Assembly (NCBI RefSeq): GCF_010015445.1
Contig: NC_053133.1
Location: 18,761,422-18,825,421, forward strand
Direction: 5' to 3'
From: Perca fluviatilis
Lineage: Eukaryota; Chordata; Actinopteri; Perciformes; Percidae
Length of the DNA stretch: 64,000 nt
In this document: piece after piece, positions 35,201 through 47,841 of the stretch
How the letters are laid out: every line of letters starts with the position of its first letter
How positions within the stretch are numbered: the stretch's first letter is position 1
The notes under the pieces: generated by a model
The model's database searches: none
The model's input: the letters and a program-made list of their open reading frames with translations, nothing else
What the model was told of the DNA's origin: nothing
Position numbers and translations under genes: made by a program

Positions 35201-36990
35201 AGCTGTCTGACATCTGGGTCGTGAATCACACCACTTACCCAAAGCAGTAATCAACACCAGACAATGGCTTTAAATTACTACACAAACAGTTGTGTTTAGG
35301 GTAATCTAGAGGAAGTGCAGGAAAGGGAAACTGATTCTGGAAGAATCTGTGCTACACAGGAGTCATCGGGGACCAAAGAGATGGTTTTGTTACTCGAAAC
35401 AGCAAAAACATTTTGTTATCAAACTGAGAACAAACCAAAAAATGCATCAAAAAAAGCTGGCTGCATCATAAAAGACCCCACGCACCCCTCCCACAGATTG
35501 ACTCCCCCAGCATCTGAACCAACACCACCAGACTGCCAGACTCCGCAGATTATAAATTACCTACTTTATGCGTGCAGACACACGCGCTTTAGGCTAAAAT
35601 TTTACATTCTAACCATTGTCTTTTACTACTGCTTTTTAAAATATAAAATTGCTTCTATTCCTTTAAACATACTGTATGTCTATTGTAATATGGCCCTGTA
35701 TTTCGTACTTTTCTTTACATGCCTGTAAGGAGAGGTAATGCCAATAAAAGCATTGTCATACCTGCCATACATGGGAAGTTGAAAACATATGGAGTCACTG
35801 AATACAGACCATAGAAATAAAATGGATACAAAGGCTATTCCCATTCAAATCAACGTAGCAGAATGGTCAGAGTGGCAGCCGTTTGTAGGTGTACCACTGC
35901 CATGGCAACGTATAAACTTCCATATAAACCGACTTGCGGTAAGCACGGTGGTAAGTTGCGGAAGTGAGGTTTTGCAGTAATGGACAAACGAGCAGTGGAG
36001 TAGTAACATTACGAGGCAGAGAGCCAACCGCTAAATCAGTCAGATTTCACAAGTGAATGCTTCATCCACACAAAGCACATTGCTATCGCCAGATGATTGG
36101 CAGGTTTGTGCGGCTAATTTTCTGCTACAGGTGGGGCACAGAGTCAGCAAGCTAACGTTAGCCAACCAACAAGACGTCCACTGGCTGGTTGGCCGGCTGG
36201 CTGGCTGGCTGGCTTGTTCTGTCGTGCTTTCATGCTGCATTGGTTACAAAGAATGAGCCAAACAGCGGGCTGGGTCTAACGGTCTGCTGACAGTCCCTGT
36301 CAGTGTCCCTCTTCCTCACTTGCCACACAATTTACAGCCCCACTGACGTGTGTTGTCATCCTGACAACTACTGTAACAACAATCGCCATTTTGTCAAATG
36401 ACCACGGAAAATGTTCTAACCATTTTATTTTTATGATACAGACTATTGTGAATGTGGGCTACATTAACACAAACTCTGTATGTTCAGAGTAGCTTTGACT
36501 CAAAGTGGAGCATCAACATTTTCTGACGTATGTGAACAAAAGAAATACACTTTATCTTATTCCTTTTTAATTTAATTAACCATATGCATGCATATATAAA
36601 CATTGTGAAGAGCTCTGCAAGGTGCCAGAAAATGAATTTAGTGAATTCCCTCTGTCTGCAGTCTTTGCTACACATGGAAAATGTGATAGTCATTATGAGT
36701 CTGACAGAGTTTTGGAGCAGCCCCTCACTGTTCCTCTCCGCTTCAACTCCCTTTTGCAAACCAGGAAGCTGTAAGTTGATCTTGGCAACATTCACAGTCA
36801 TTTTTCCCCCCTTTCATTAACATTTTGGACCGTGAATAACAAGATTTAGGAGGTTTCTTACTGATAATAAAAGAGAGGGAATTAGAATCCCCAAATTTAT
36901 TGTTAAATAGTCCCTCTGTGTTCTGCTGCTGGAGGTGTTCGTTGAAACAAGAGCCTCACATATAAAAGTCATCCGTTTGTATTATAAGAG

Positions 36991-37031
<41 letters not shown>

Positions 37032-40000
37032 CACACACACGAGGGAATACAAATGTAAAATCTAATGGAGAAGCATTTTCCCTTCGGAACAAAGAACTGC
37101 AGCTCGCCAAACGGAACACGGGCCTTTTCACGGGACGCATTAAAGGAATGCAGGTGTCTTGGAGCGCCTTCTCTGTGCTCTGCAATTCTTTTATTTAATT
37201 ACTAAATCAATGACTCAGACCCCCTGTTTAAACACCCCCTCTAAGGCTCTTAAATAGAGGCCTTACTCCAGAAACCCCCCCCTGACATCTGTATGTGGGT
37301 CACGTCAAGGACACCGGGGTTATTATGGTGTGTGAGAGCTGGAGTTGGACTTTGCTGCTTTTCCTCACTCTGAAAGGTGAGTCAGACAAGTCACTGACAC
37401 TCGGATGATCACAGGTCAGGTTGAAAATAGCAGCTAACTACCAGCACATGTGTTGTCCTGGCAAAAACATCAAGGTTTGGACAAAAGTTTACAGGATCCC
37501 TCTGAACTGACTGGGGTGCTAAAATCATCTATTTTGCCGTAGTTTCTCTACAGTGTCCAGTGTTGTAACATGTATTCAGATCATTCAAATAAAGTTGCAG
37601 TTCACTGTTTTTACATGTCAGTCAATTCATTATTAACTTTCTAAAGTCAATGAGAAACTTCACATGCATCATCCGGGTATCACAGTTTGGGTTTGGATTT
37701 TCAACGCCGTTTTGCCACTCACTCTTTTTTTGTTTTACCATAACAAATGCTGTAGATACTAGTACCTGGTATTGTTTATGGTACCACCTCGGTTGAGGTT
37801 CCAAGTGAGCTGAGTCGATATGTAATGGAAAACGAAAATAGAAAACTATAGGTACCAAAAAAGTGAGTCAAGTCATGGCAAAAGACTGCATTACAACCTG
37901 GGGGTGTCAAGTTGCATTATGGGTCTGAGGTCTTTGGATCTTGACTAATATTAGGAACTAAAAGTCAGAATATCTCAGCCGTTGCTGCTTCAACTGATTA
38001 TCAATGACCACTCACTGTTTCTCCCAAGTCCAGATTGCAAAGTCACATTTGATTGTTGCTTGCAAATTACAAATAAATGTGCTAGAAGGGCTTTTGAATT
38101 CTCATGCATGGGTTGCAAGTACTGTATGGCATTTGTAGCGATTACTGAAATGTGTTGAAATTAATGCGAGGGCAAGTGATCTTGTGTTGCAAATTTGATG
38201 AAACAGGCCCTTGCATTCAAAATTTTACTTTTTTGACAAATAAATATATTAGTAGTCAAATTTATTATATCACAATAAACCTCCTGAGATGCATCATCTC
38301 ATTTTCAAGGGGTCCCAAATACAAACAGAAAATATCTGAATATATGTTAAAATGACAATATGCAAGTACATACCTGCAAACTCAGAAGGGCTGAAAAAGG
38401 TGACACATTTTGTATATACAATAAATATATATATATATATATATATATTTAAAAAAGAGCAAAAAACGGGCCACAGGGTAAAAATGAAATGATTTATAAA
38501 AAATACTTTAACATTAAAAAAACTACAACTTATAACAATAACTTATTTCACCAGTCAATTCCTGTTAAACGACAAAAACAACCACTGGATGGGAAAAGGG
38601 TATTTTACAATAACTTTGAATGCAGCGCGAGAATGGCATGGCGAGTTTCAAGTGAACTCAACATCTGTGTTGTTTTTCAGACAACAGCAGCTGCAGTCTG
38701 TTTAACGTCTCGCTGTTGGAATCCTCTATAGTGAAATACAGTCACACTTTACACCGCATAGCGGTCAGCATTTTAACCGTGTTTACTCCAGCAGCTAGCT
38801 AACGGTAGGCTAACGTGACCTGCTGCCAAGTGTAGTGTTAACTAGCGTGACATGCAGCGATGTTGGATTCGGTCCAGTAGATAACGGTCGTGAAGGCACC
38901 GATGGGTCCGGTGCCGTAGCCTATTAGCACCGGGTCTCGGTACCCAACCCTACTCATTAACCTTAAACCAGACACCAATGGGTCTTGTTTCATTACGTGC
39001 TCGTTTTCATTTTGCTCATATATGGAGGAGATAGCCTTGCCTAAATCCTTCACATTGAACTAACAACACAATTTGCTGATCTTATGTTAGCTGACAAGCC
39101 GACTAGCCGACAAGCTTGCTTTCCATTATAACATTAACGTTAAACATGTTAACAACAACGTTAGAGAAAACAATGTCAGTGATTGTTTGTGATTGGCCAA
39201 GTGACGTATCACCAAAGATGTTTTATTGTGAAGAAGACCGCAGTAGGTTTTTGAAACTCCCGTTTATGGGAAATTACCCCTAAATAAAAACTCTACTCTA
39301 CTGCGATTTTCGCCGAAAAGCGACTAGTTTGCAGGTAGTAACTAGCCGTCAAATTAATACAGTAAAGTATGAATTTATATTTTTACTTTTATATTGTTGT
39401 GTGTAAAATTGACATACAAGAAGCTCATGGAAGAACAGCATGTGTGTAAAAGTAATTTCCACCACTGGCTCTGTCATGCAAGGCTATACCACTGTAAACT
39501 GAGAGAAAAAAGGAAAAAAGATGGGTTCATAAAATTCCTCTGTGATCGGCTGCCATTTCCCCTTTTGGCTGCAGTTTTTCGCCTTCAAGAGTTCTATGGG
39601 ATCCCTGGTTGAAAGGATTGAGTTATAACAGAGATAAGAGTGTGTCTAAACGTCTGAGAGCGTGAGTAATGACGTCTGAAAAACTGCAGCGCTGAACTAA
39701 TGACTTTCTAATTGTATCTGTGAGTGCAAATGCTCTTATGTCATAAAGGTGTGTAGATAAACAGTTCCAGCTGGATCTTATAGCGTTAAAACTTCCTCCT
39801 CTTTTCTTTATCCACTACCATCACACACACACACACACTCACATACCCTTATCTCCTCACAAAGAACTCCTCTCATGCACCTCTAAAGCCATCAATCCAC
39901 TTCCTGCTCTCTCACAAACGGCTGCCTCTCCTCCACCTTTTCCCACTTCCTTTTCACTCCCTTCCCCATCTCCTGGGATAAAATATACCCTCTCGCCCAG

Positions 40001-40358
40001 CAACCCCTGCTCTTTTAGCTCACTCAGCATCTTGGTGTTATCTCTCCTCCTGTCTGTCCGGCAGTGTGAGATTCTCCCAAAACCAGATACAAGGAAATCC
40101 CTCATCCCTGGTCTGTACATCATCTTTTTGTTTACACCCAGAGGCTTAACAGCCTGCTCCACATTCTGTGGTTGAACTTTCCTTTCCCTACACAAAGAAA
40201 ATAAGACTTCAGTCTGACATGTGAAACCGAGACATGGAGCTGGTTTCTGTAAGCCACTGGCTGACATCTGACTTTATTTCAATTATTTCAATCACATTAT
40301 ACTTCATTGATTTTGGGTGTCTTCTTGGGAAATATAATTTGTCTGCCTACATTTCTCT

Positions 40359-40407
<49 letters not shown>

Positions 40408-40920
40408 CAAACAAACAAACACTCACACTTACAGTATTTCACCTCGTTCTCCTTCTGTCACCACTTTAATTTCTCTATTTATAATTGCTTTGAGGTGTTT
40501 ATGGTGCTCCCCACAGCTTTTAAAGTACTTAAAAAGCATGGGGGGTGTGAAGGTTTTTGAGACAATTCAAACAAAAAAATCAAAGTGCATGCTATTGCAA
40601 TTCAATTAGTGCCTATGAGCAAAAGCACACTTGGGAATCTACTGCAGATGACTGTATGAAATTAAAAGAAACTATCTTTTGTTTTATTATAGTTGCAGTG
40701 CAGCAGACATGTTGACTCTCCAGGATCATCATCAGAGCCAAACAGAGCAACAGCTTAGCAGGTTAATTAATCAACAAGCAATAGGCATGGGGCAGTAAAT
40801 CACAAATAATCAGGAACAGCTATTAAAGATGCATGCTACATTTTATTGGAGGAAAACATGTACAGTATAAAGAATAAAATGTGTGCTTGAAAATGCTAAA
40901 AATTAATTTATTAATCACTT

Positions 40921-40961
<41 letters not shown>

Positions 40962-43900
40962 TAAATAGCACCCAATTGCATCACTATACCAAAAGCCGAT
41001 TTTTACTTTGTTGACAGTCACAGAGAAATGCTGTGTTTTATTGCTGGTCTGCCCCATTTTAGCAGGTGACTTCAGTAAGTGTTTTTCCATTTACGTTTGC
41101 TCTCTACAACAGTTGTTTAACCCGCTGCAGGTCAATATGTCCACGTCTAGACCTTCTGCAAAAGCTCCTCTCAACAACAAAGTTCACTATGAAACACGTA
41201 AAGGTGGAGTCTGCGATTTAATCCAAAACACTTTTTTTTGTCAAAATCAGTGAATATCTCCTCTCGGTCATATCGGTCCTTTCTGTGCGTGTGCTGAAAT
41301 GAAAACCGGTGTTCATATACAGCCCAGGGGTCTCATTTATAAACGTGGCATACGCACAAAACGGGGCTGAAAATGTGCGTACGCCACTTCCCACGCAAAG
41401 GTTGTGATTTATAAAAAACAAACTTGACGGGAGAATGTGCGGTCCTCCACGCAAACTCTGACCCATGCGTATGCACATTTTGGAGACAAAATAGGAATTG
41501 GCGATGCAGATGGTGAGATGGTGAACTGAAGTCAGACTGCAGAAAGTAAAGGGGAATAAGATTACTCGTAATATTTTCTAGTATTGATGCCTCACACACA
41601 TTCTTTCACTCATAAATCATCCACGTTACCATGAAGCTGAAATCCAGCAGTGTTATTTGAGCTTGTACTGAGATAATTGTTCCATAAACACCTCCAACTC
41701 AAATCTTAAATAAAAAATAGTTCTGTCTGAAAATACAGCTGTTAAGCTCTCGCGGAATCGTTACCCTTAATGTCCTCGATATCAGTCCGAACTTTAATAC
41801 TGTTTGTGACAAAACCTGCATGAAGAAAAGTGTGTTTGCCTATTACACTTTATTTCGTCTTCAAATTGTATCTCGGGATGGGGGATACTACACTACACTG
41901 GTTGATGCTGTGATGGCAAGGTGTCAACAATCAAAAATTGTTGTAAACATATAAATACTGCGGTGAAGCCGTGCGTAATGCTGCATGATGCCATCCCGGT
42001 CCAAATACAGGTCCTCGCCACTTCTGCGGGAAACCGTCTGTTTCCAGAGGGAAATGTCAGACAGCAAACAAAGTGTTTTTAAAAAATAAATATTATATAT
42101 AATCTTCAACTTTATCACTAAGGCTTGTTTGGATATAATATATAGTTCTGTTAAATCTTATCATATACGTCTGATATATCGAAGCTGTCCCTGAGTGCCG
42201 TAATGCCTGCCGTTTTGGACGTATTATTAATATATGTAGTCTATAAATCAGGGTTCCATACACTGTGCGACAACAGGCCAAAATTATAATTCAATTTGAA
42301 GCAATTCCCGAACGTCTGGGAAGCTTTTTCTCCGCCAGTCATCATGATTCGGTGTAACAACTGCCAGTGTCATTCATATACTGATCAGCATTCACGAGGT
42401 GCTTTGCATTGACTATTTATGGTATGGGCGTACATACACTTAGTAAGGATCCTACACACAGTTTTATAAATGAGACCCCTGGCTCTGTAAATGGGGAACA
42501 AACAAAGTGTCTCGGGCTCAGCCACACAAGACTCCGTTCATGCTCGTGGACAGGACAGGGAAGAGGTCATGGATGTATAAAGAGAAAGGCAGTGAGAGAG
42601 ACGGGTCGATAAGTAACAGTTGCATTCATCCAGCAGACACAGAGGAACTTAAGCATTCATTTGAGTCGCGTTTGAGTCCATCTGATGTATGTGAGATTAT
42701 TATTCACTCTCCTTTTAACTCTCTTTTGGTCTCCACCAACTCCTGAGGGATGTACTGCAGCTCTTTAGCAGCTAAATGCTCCACTATGTTCACCAGCTAG
42801 TCGCTAACTGGTCGCATACAGTGGTTTTCTGGAGCTTTTTTATTTTCTGGAGACTGAACCTGTAAACTTACGAGCTGTAAAACCAAAAACAATGAGCTGA
42901 AATATGCTATAAAGCTCCACAAAACAGAGGTGTCCTGCAGAGTCAAGTAATAATCTTCTGGTTTTTCACAGTGAGCAACACCTTTCAAGTTACAAATGGT
43001 CACTTGATCCATTGTTAATATAAAAATATTGATTTCAGCAGTTGTAACAATAAGTTGCAATTCAGGAAAAGATTTGTGACTTTATGGACTATGAGAATCA
43101 CGTGAGAGAAAATGTAATCATTAGCAGCAAAAAGAGATGAGAATAAATACATTTGCGAAGCCAAGCTGACTGAAGTCTCAAGGCCAAAGGAACATTTTTA
43201 ACAGTGGTATGGCCGACAGTGAAGAAGGCTTTGTATGCTTTACCAAATAATAACTGATCAAAACCTGCCAAGCAATTTTAAGAAAGAACGAAGAGGCAGA
43301 ATTTGAGAAACCACAACACAACTCTGTAAAAAAGGCTAAGAAACCACAGTAAAGTGCATAAAAATCCTCATCAGACATTCTGACACACACACAACAAAGT
43401 ATCGCATGACAGTATGTATTAAATGTGTCAGGGTCTGACAAAAGTTGGCTAGTAGTGTTAACATAACCATGTTTGATTCCATGTTAACCAAGATGGATGA
43501 GGTGGTGGGTGAGGTGTCATTATGACTACAGCTGAAGGTGGTTGTGAAGCGGTGGAATGCTCTTTGCCAGAAAAACCCACCGGACCGAACCGATCCCTGG
43601 CTGTGCTGACACAGCTGGTTCCAGGCACAGACACCCCAACGCCATGCTCGGCTCCAGGAATGTTCCGGGCCTCGCTGGAGAAACCATAACAAGTGCAGGA
43701 AATAGATTAGTGCACTCTAGGTTCCACGCCGGCCGCAAACCTCCTGAGCCCAACCTCTCCAAACCCACATGTGTGGGAACAGAAGACACAGCAGTGGAGG
43801 GAGAAGGACCCCCATCCAGACGTAAGTGCCGATTCCAGGAGGACCTGCTGCTTATTATCATGATTGGCCCTGACTCCTACCTGCTGACCAACATGCCTCC

Positions 43901-44603
43901 AGTAAAAATCAATACAGTAGTACCACCCAGGAACACACGGCAGGAGAGCCAGTGCAGGATGGTGGTAAATGCCATTTATATAAAATATTAATTGACATTT
44001 ATTGATGAGGAATAACCCCTTGAGATGAACAATCTCGTTTTCGAGGGGGTGCTCTAAATATGGTGTCACTTGTAAATGTAAACTCACTGAATTGTGAGAA
44101 GTTCATATTCTAATATACCTTGATATTCTCGCAGTTATTTATTGTCAATATGTGATGTACAGAGCTTCATCTTCCTTTACAGAGTACCCTTTGGGAAAAC
44201 TCATTTTGCCACACTGTTCTGCATTAGCATTTCCTAAGAAAGACAATTTAATTCAGCCTTTGAAATGTTTCTAATGGCTACAACATAATTAAAGATATAC
44301 TGTAGGCCTCAATCCTTTCATGTTTGACTTGCTTGCTAACGTGCTGTGCTAGCTCAAACTGCTTTCATTCAAGGGCTACTGACTGCCAATGACCGATGAT
44401 TATACCAGCTCTAAGGGAGTTCAGCCAAAGCTCAGGTAAATTTCAATTTTATTCTGATGGCCTTCTTTTGTCAACCCCCCACTGAAAAATAATAATAAAT
44501 ATGTTTAAAGCTTGAGCACTGTAAAAGCAATTCCGGCATGGCTTTAACTTGGCAGTGAGAGAGATGGGAATGGGATTACCAGATGAATTCGCTCAGTGAA
44601 TGT

Positions 44604-44662
<59 letters not shown>

Positions 44663-47515
44663 GAGCATTTCCACTTGTAAACAAAGAGGAAAATTAAAAG
44701 GAAAAACGTGTGTCTATTCGTGCATTCGTGTAAAGATACATGATGTATGAATGCCTTCTGGATGATGTTTGTGTAAAATAGAGGATCAGAAAACAGTTCA
44801 CTCCATTTAAAATTGGTGTAGATGAATTGCTGCCAAATCAGTGAAGAAACTAAATGAAAGCTGTGTCAGATTTTTATCACAACAGCATTACAGCATTTTA
44901 TTACAAAAGTGAGATGGTTTCATCAAATCTTGGAATTCAAGGAATTGGAGGAGAGTTTTATAAAGAACTTTCTTGGAAGATGAAGCCAACCATCAGACTG
45001 ATTCATTGCTCCTTTATCTTTCCCAATGCACTGTTATAAGAAAAACTTCCAAGCCCACTCTTTATCCCACAACGCTGAAGCGTCTTGCTTTAAAGACCAC
45101 AGTGTTTTTGCACATTTTTGCCAATTAACTACAAGCCATGTATTCTTTATAATGCTGGAGTCCATTTTCCAAGGCATATCAAGAGTTTTGAGACTGATTT
45201 CTTTATTGGCAACCATTGACTTCTAACTTCAGTAAGGTGCGAAAATCAACTTGCGGAGATTGCTAATTCATCACAGTGAACATATAGTTACCTTCATATT
45301 TTTCTGTGGTCATTCAGCTGCAAAGAGGCACTTTATTTGTGATATCTTCAAGTGCTTGTGTGAAACTACAAGATCCGAAACTGCCTAATAATCCAGAAAA
45401 ATACAAACTTCTTTTGTCCTGATCATGACATCTTGTTTGTTGTTCATATTTGATTTCTTATATACTGTATTAATGTGATGCTTTTACCCAAAATGCTTCA
45501 CAATTTGTAATATGTCTCCATGTTTCAAACAACTGAGAGGTGATTTTCATTGTGTACTAGAATTGGTGGGAGTCACTGGCTTCCTGGGAAAACTTCTGGA
45601 GCGCTTTAGAAAATGGTCAGCAGTATTAGCCAAGTGTTTGAAATTTGTATGTAAATAGGCTAAGAAAAACCCAAACCCATGTCTCTTACCTATGTTCACT
45701 TGTTAAAAGTGTTCTCAGTCGTGACTTTATAACAGTCCCAGCTTTGACACATCACAGCAATTTAAACACTATCAGTCCCCTGGGAGAATGCAATGAACTA
45801 AAGCAAAACATGCAGAGAGGAAATAACTGCTTGTTTTCCCTTGAGTACTGAGATTATAGTGCTAATAGTGGAAGAATGAGGGATTGTGATGGTTTGCATG
45901 AATGCAGCTCTATTGCACAACAAAGCCTGTGGAGTGGTGAGGCAGACCCTCGGAGTCTGCTCCTCCGAACAGCTGCCGTGTCCCTGAGAGGGCCAACTGC
46001 ACTCAGCTCAGAGTTCAGCAGCTCGCTCTTCCTACTCCTCCTAATGTCAAAAGTTCATTTGGATATAGTTAAAAGTGAGCAGGATTTGGCTCCCACCCCG
46101 CAGCTCTCTAATCTACTCCATGAGCGGGACTTGCACGCGCTCACAGAGAAAGACAAACAGGATGCTTCTACTCGGGTGACTTGGATAAAAGAGATTGTGT
46201 TTTAACACAGTCTGAATTTTTCTCTCAGCTGGTGCTGTAGTCCACTGCCTCACATCCACTCTCATGGACCTCAGCCGAACTTTGTGTGAATGAGTCATAC
46301 TGCAGCAACACCCTAAATACAGAGACACAGAGGCTCCTGATTCCAAATCAGTGTTGAATGTAACAGTGATGGAGCATGTGCTCCGTCTCCAAAGGAAAGT
46401 AATAACAATGTGTTTGAGGGCGTGTGTGACACAGGGTTTGCCCTTTGCTGCCAGTTTTTTCTTCTTTATCCAAAAGCATGAATGCATGCACTTGATGGCA
46501 AACATATGCCTCACAAACCCAACAGCAGCAACTGGAGGAGCGGTGAAACTAACAGATCCTTTATACACATAAGTATTTGTGATTAACTATCATTAATGCA
46601 GCATGAGAGGAACAAATGTGTATAAAATACAAATGCAAAGTTTGTGAGCTTATTGCATTGAAGAAGAAAAGACCATATTGTAGTTGCCACAGGAAAAAAA
46701 AAATTCAAATTTTAAAGGGTTAGTTTGTCAAATTTACGAAAAGACATTTTTTTGTACTTTACAGGAGGGATTAGTCATACGAACTATTTGTTTGGCAGCA
46801 AATAAAACCTGTTGACAGCGAGGTCTGCGGATTACACAGTGTAATGGGGACACTATTGGATTGGATTTATTAGAAGCAAACATGGCAGATATCTCAAAAC
46901 CCAGAACGATACAAACAACACTAGCTTCATGGCTTGATACAACTAGAGGTAAGTGCTTGTAATTTGGGTGAACTGACCCTTTAAGCATTTTTAAAGCTTA
47001 TCATTCTGGTCTTGTCTGGTTCACTACCAGTGTACAAGTCCCCTGGGAAAGCCTCTGAAAATGGGGTCCGTCTGCTACTTTTTAGCTACATGGTGCATGT
47101 GTATTAGTACACTTGTATGCAAACCAAGTGCATGTGAACTCTGTCTGCACCACTACATAAAGATATATGTTCACTACAATTTCAGTTTGAGTAACTACAC
47201 ATTTTTTGAAGTCTGTGTGTGAGTCAACGTGTTTAAGTGACTTAATTTAAGTGGATGAAAGAGAGAAGAGAGTTTCTGAAACTTCTTGATCTGGTGAGCT
47301 CTGTCAGCAGTCGTTGGGCCTGTGGTGAGGTAGACCTCACAGACCGTCAGCCACATTTATGTTAAACCCAAACCCTGCAGAACCATTAGGGACCGAGCCA
47401 CATATCAGGACAGATAAGGCTTTGGCAGCCTGCTGTCTGTGCTGACATGAAAAACGTGCCTTTTGTTTTAACTAGAAGATTCAGTTAGACCGACACGCCC
47501 ATAAATATCAAGGTA

Positions 47516-47546
<31 letters not shown>

Positions 47547-47800
47547 TCAATCCAGGTACATAACAGCAGAAAAGAAAAAAAGAGCCCACACACTTTGGCT
47601 TTAATTCATAACATTTCATTCTGAAAACAATAAAACCTTTTATGAATAGGGCTCCAAGTGTGTCAGCTTTTCCCTCTTCCACCATATGAAAAAGGACTTT
47701 TCACTCACCGAACCTCTTGTATCCAAAAGACTGCACTTCCTCCTCGTCTGCAAAGTCGTCTGTATGACATAATCAGAAACATGACATGAGTAGGTTATAA

Positions 47801-47841
<41 letters not shown>

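Larger units (their letters stand above)
22587..47708 (-). other. colec12 25-kb intron
   Basis: This intron separates the cytoplasmic-tail exon from the membrane-helix exon. I found no exon of another gene in it. It holds hAT elements (25366-25767, 25816-26090, 26854-27250, 28936-29724), a TIR element with a nested SINE (33678-34566), a 1.16-kb TIR element (41324-42482), an AAAGGGT element (46712-46984) and many microsatellites. A GC-rich block at about 31845-31965 is unexplained. Open frames such as 30499-30819, 39857-40267, 43557-43991 and 45876-46205 have no family signal that I recognise. Confidence 0.7.

Noticed and set aside
39857..40267. 136-residue minus-strand open frame
   Set aside because: No recognisable domain, no splice context, low-complexity Gly/Glu stretch; most likely chance.
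43557..43991. 144-residue plus-strand open frame in the colec12 intron
   Set aside because: It has higher GC than its surroundings but no family signal, and another long frame lies on the opposite strand of the same DNA.
45876..46205. 109-residue plus-strand open frame
   Set aside because: No domain, no conserved motif and no transcript signals; treated as chance.
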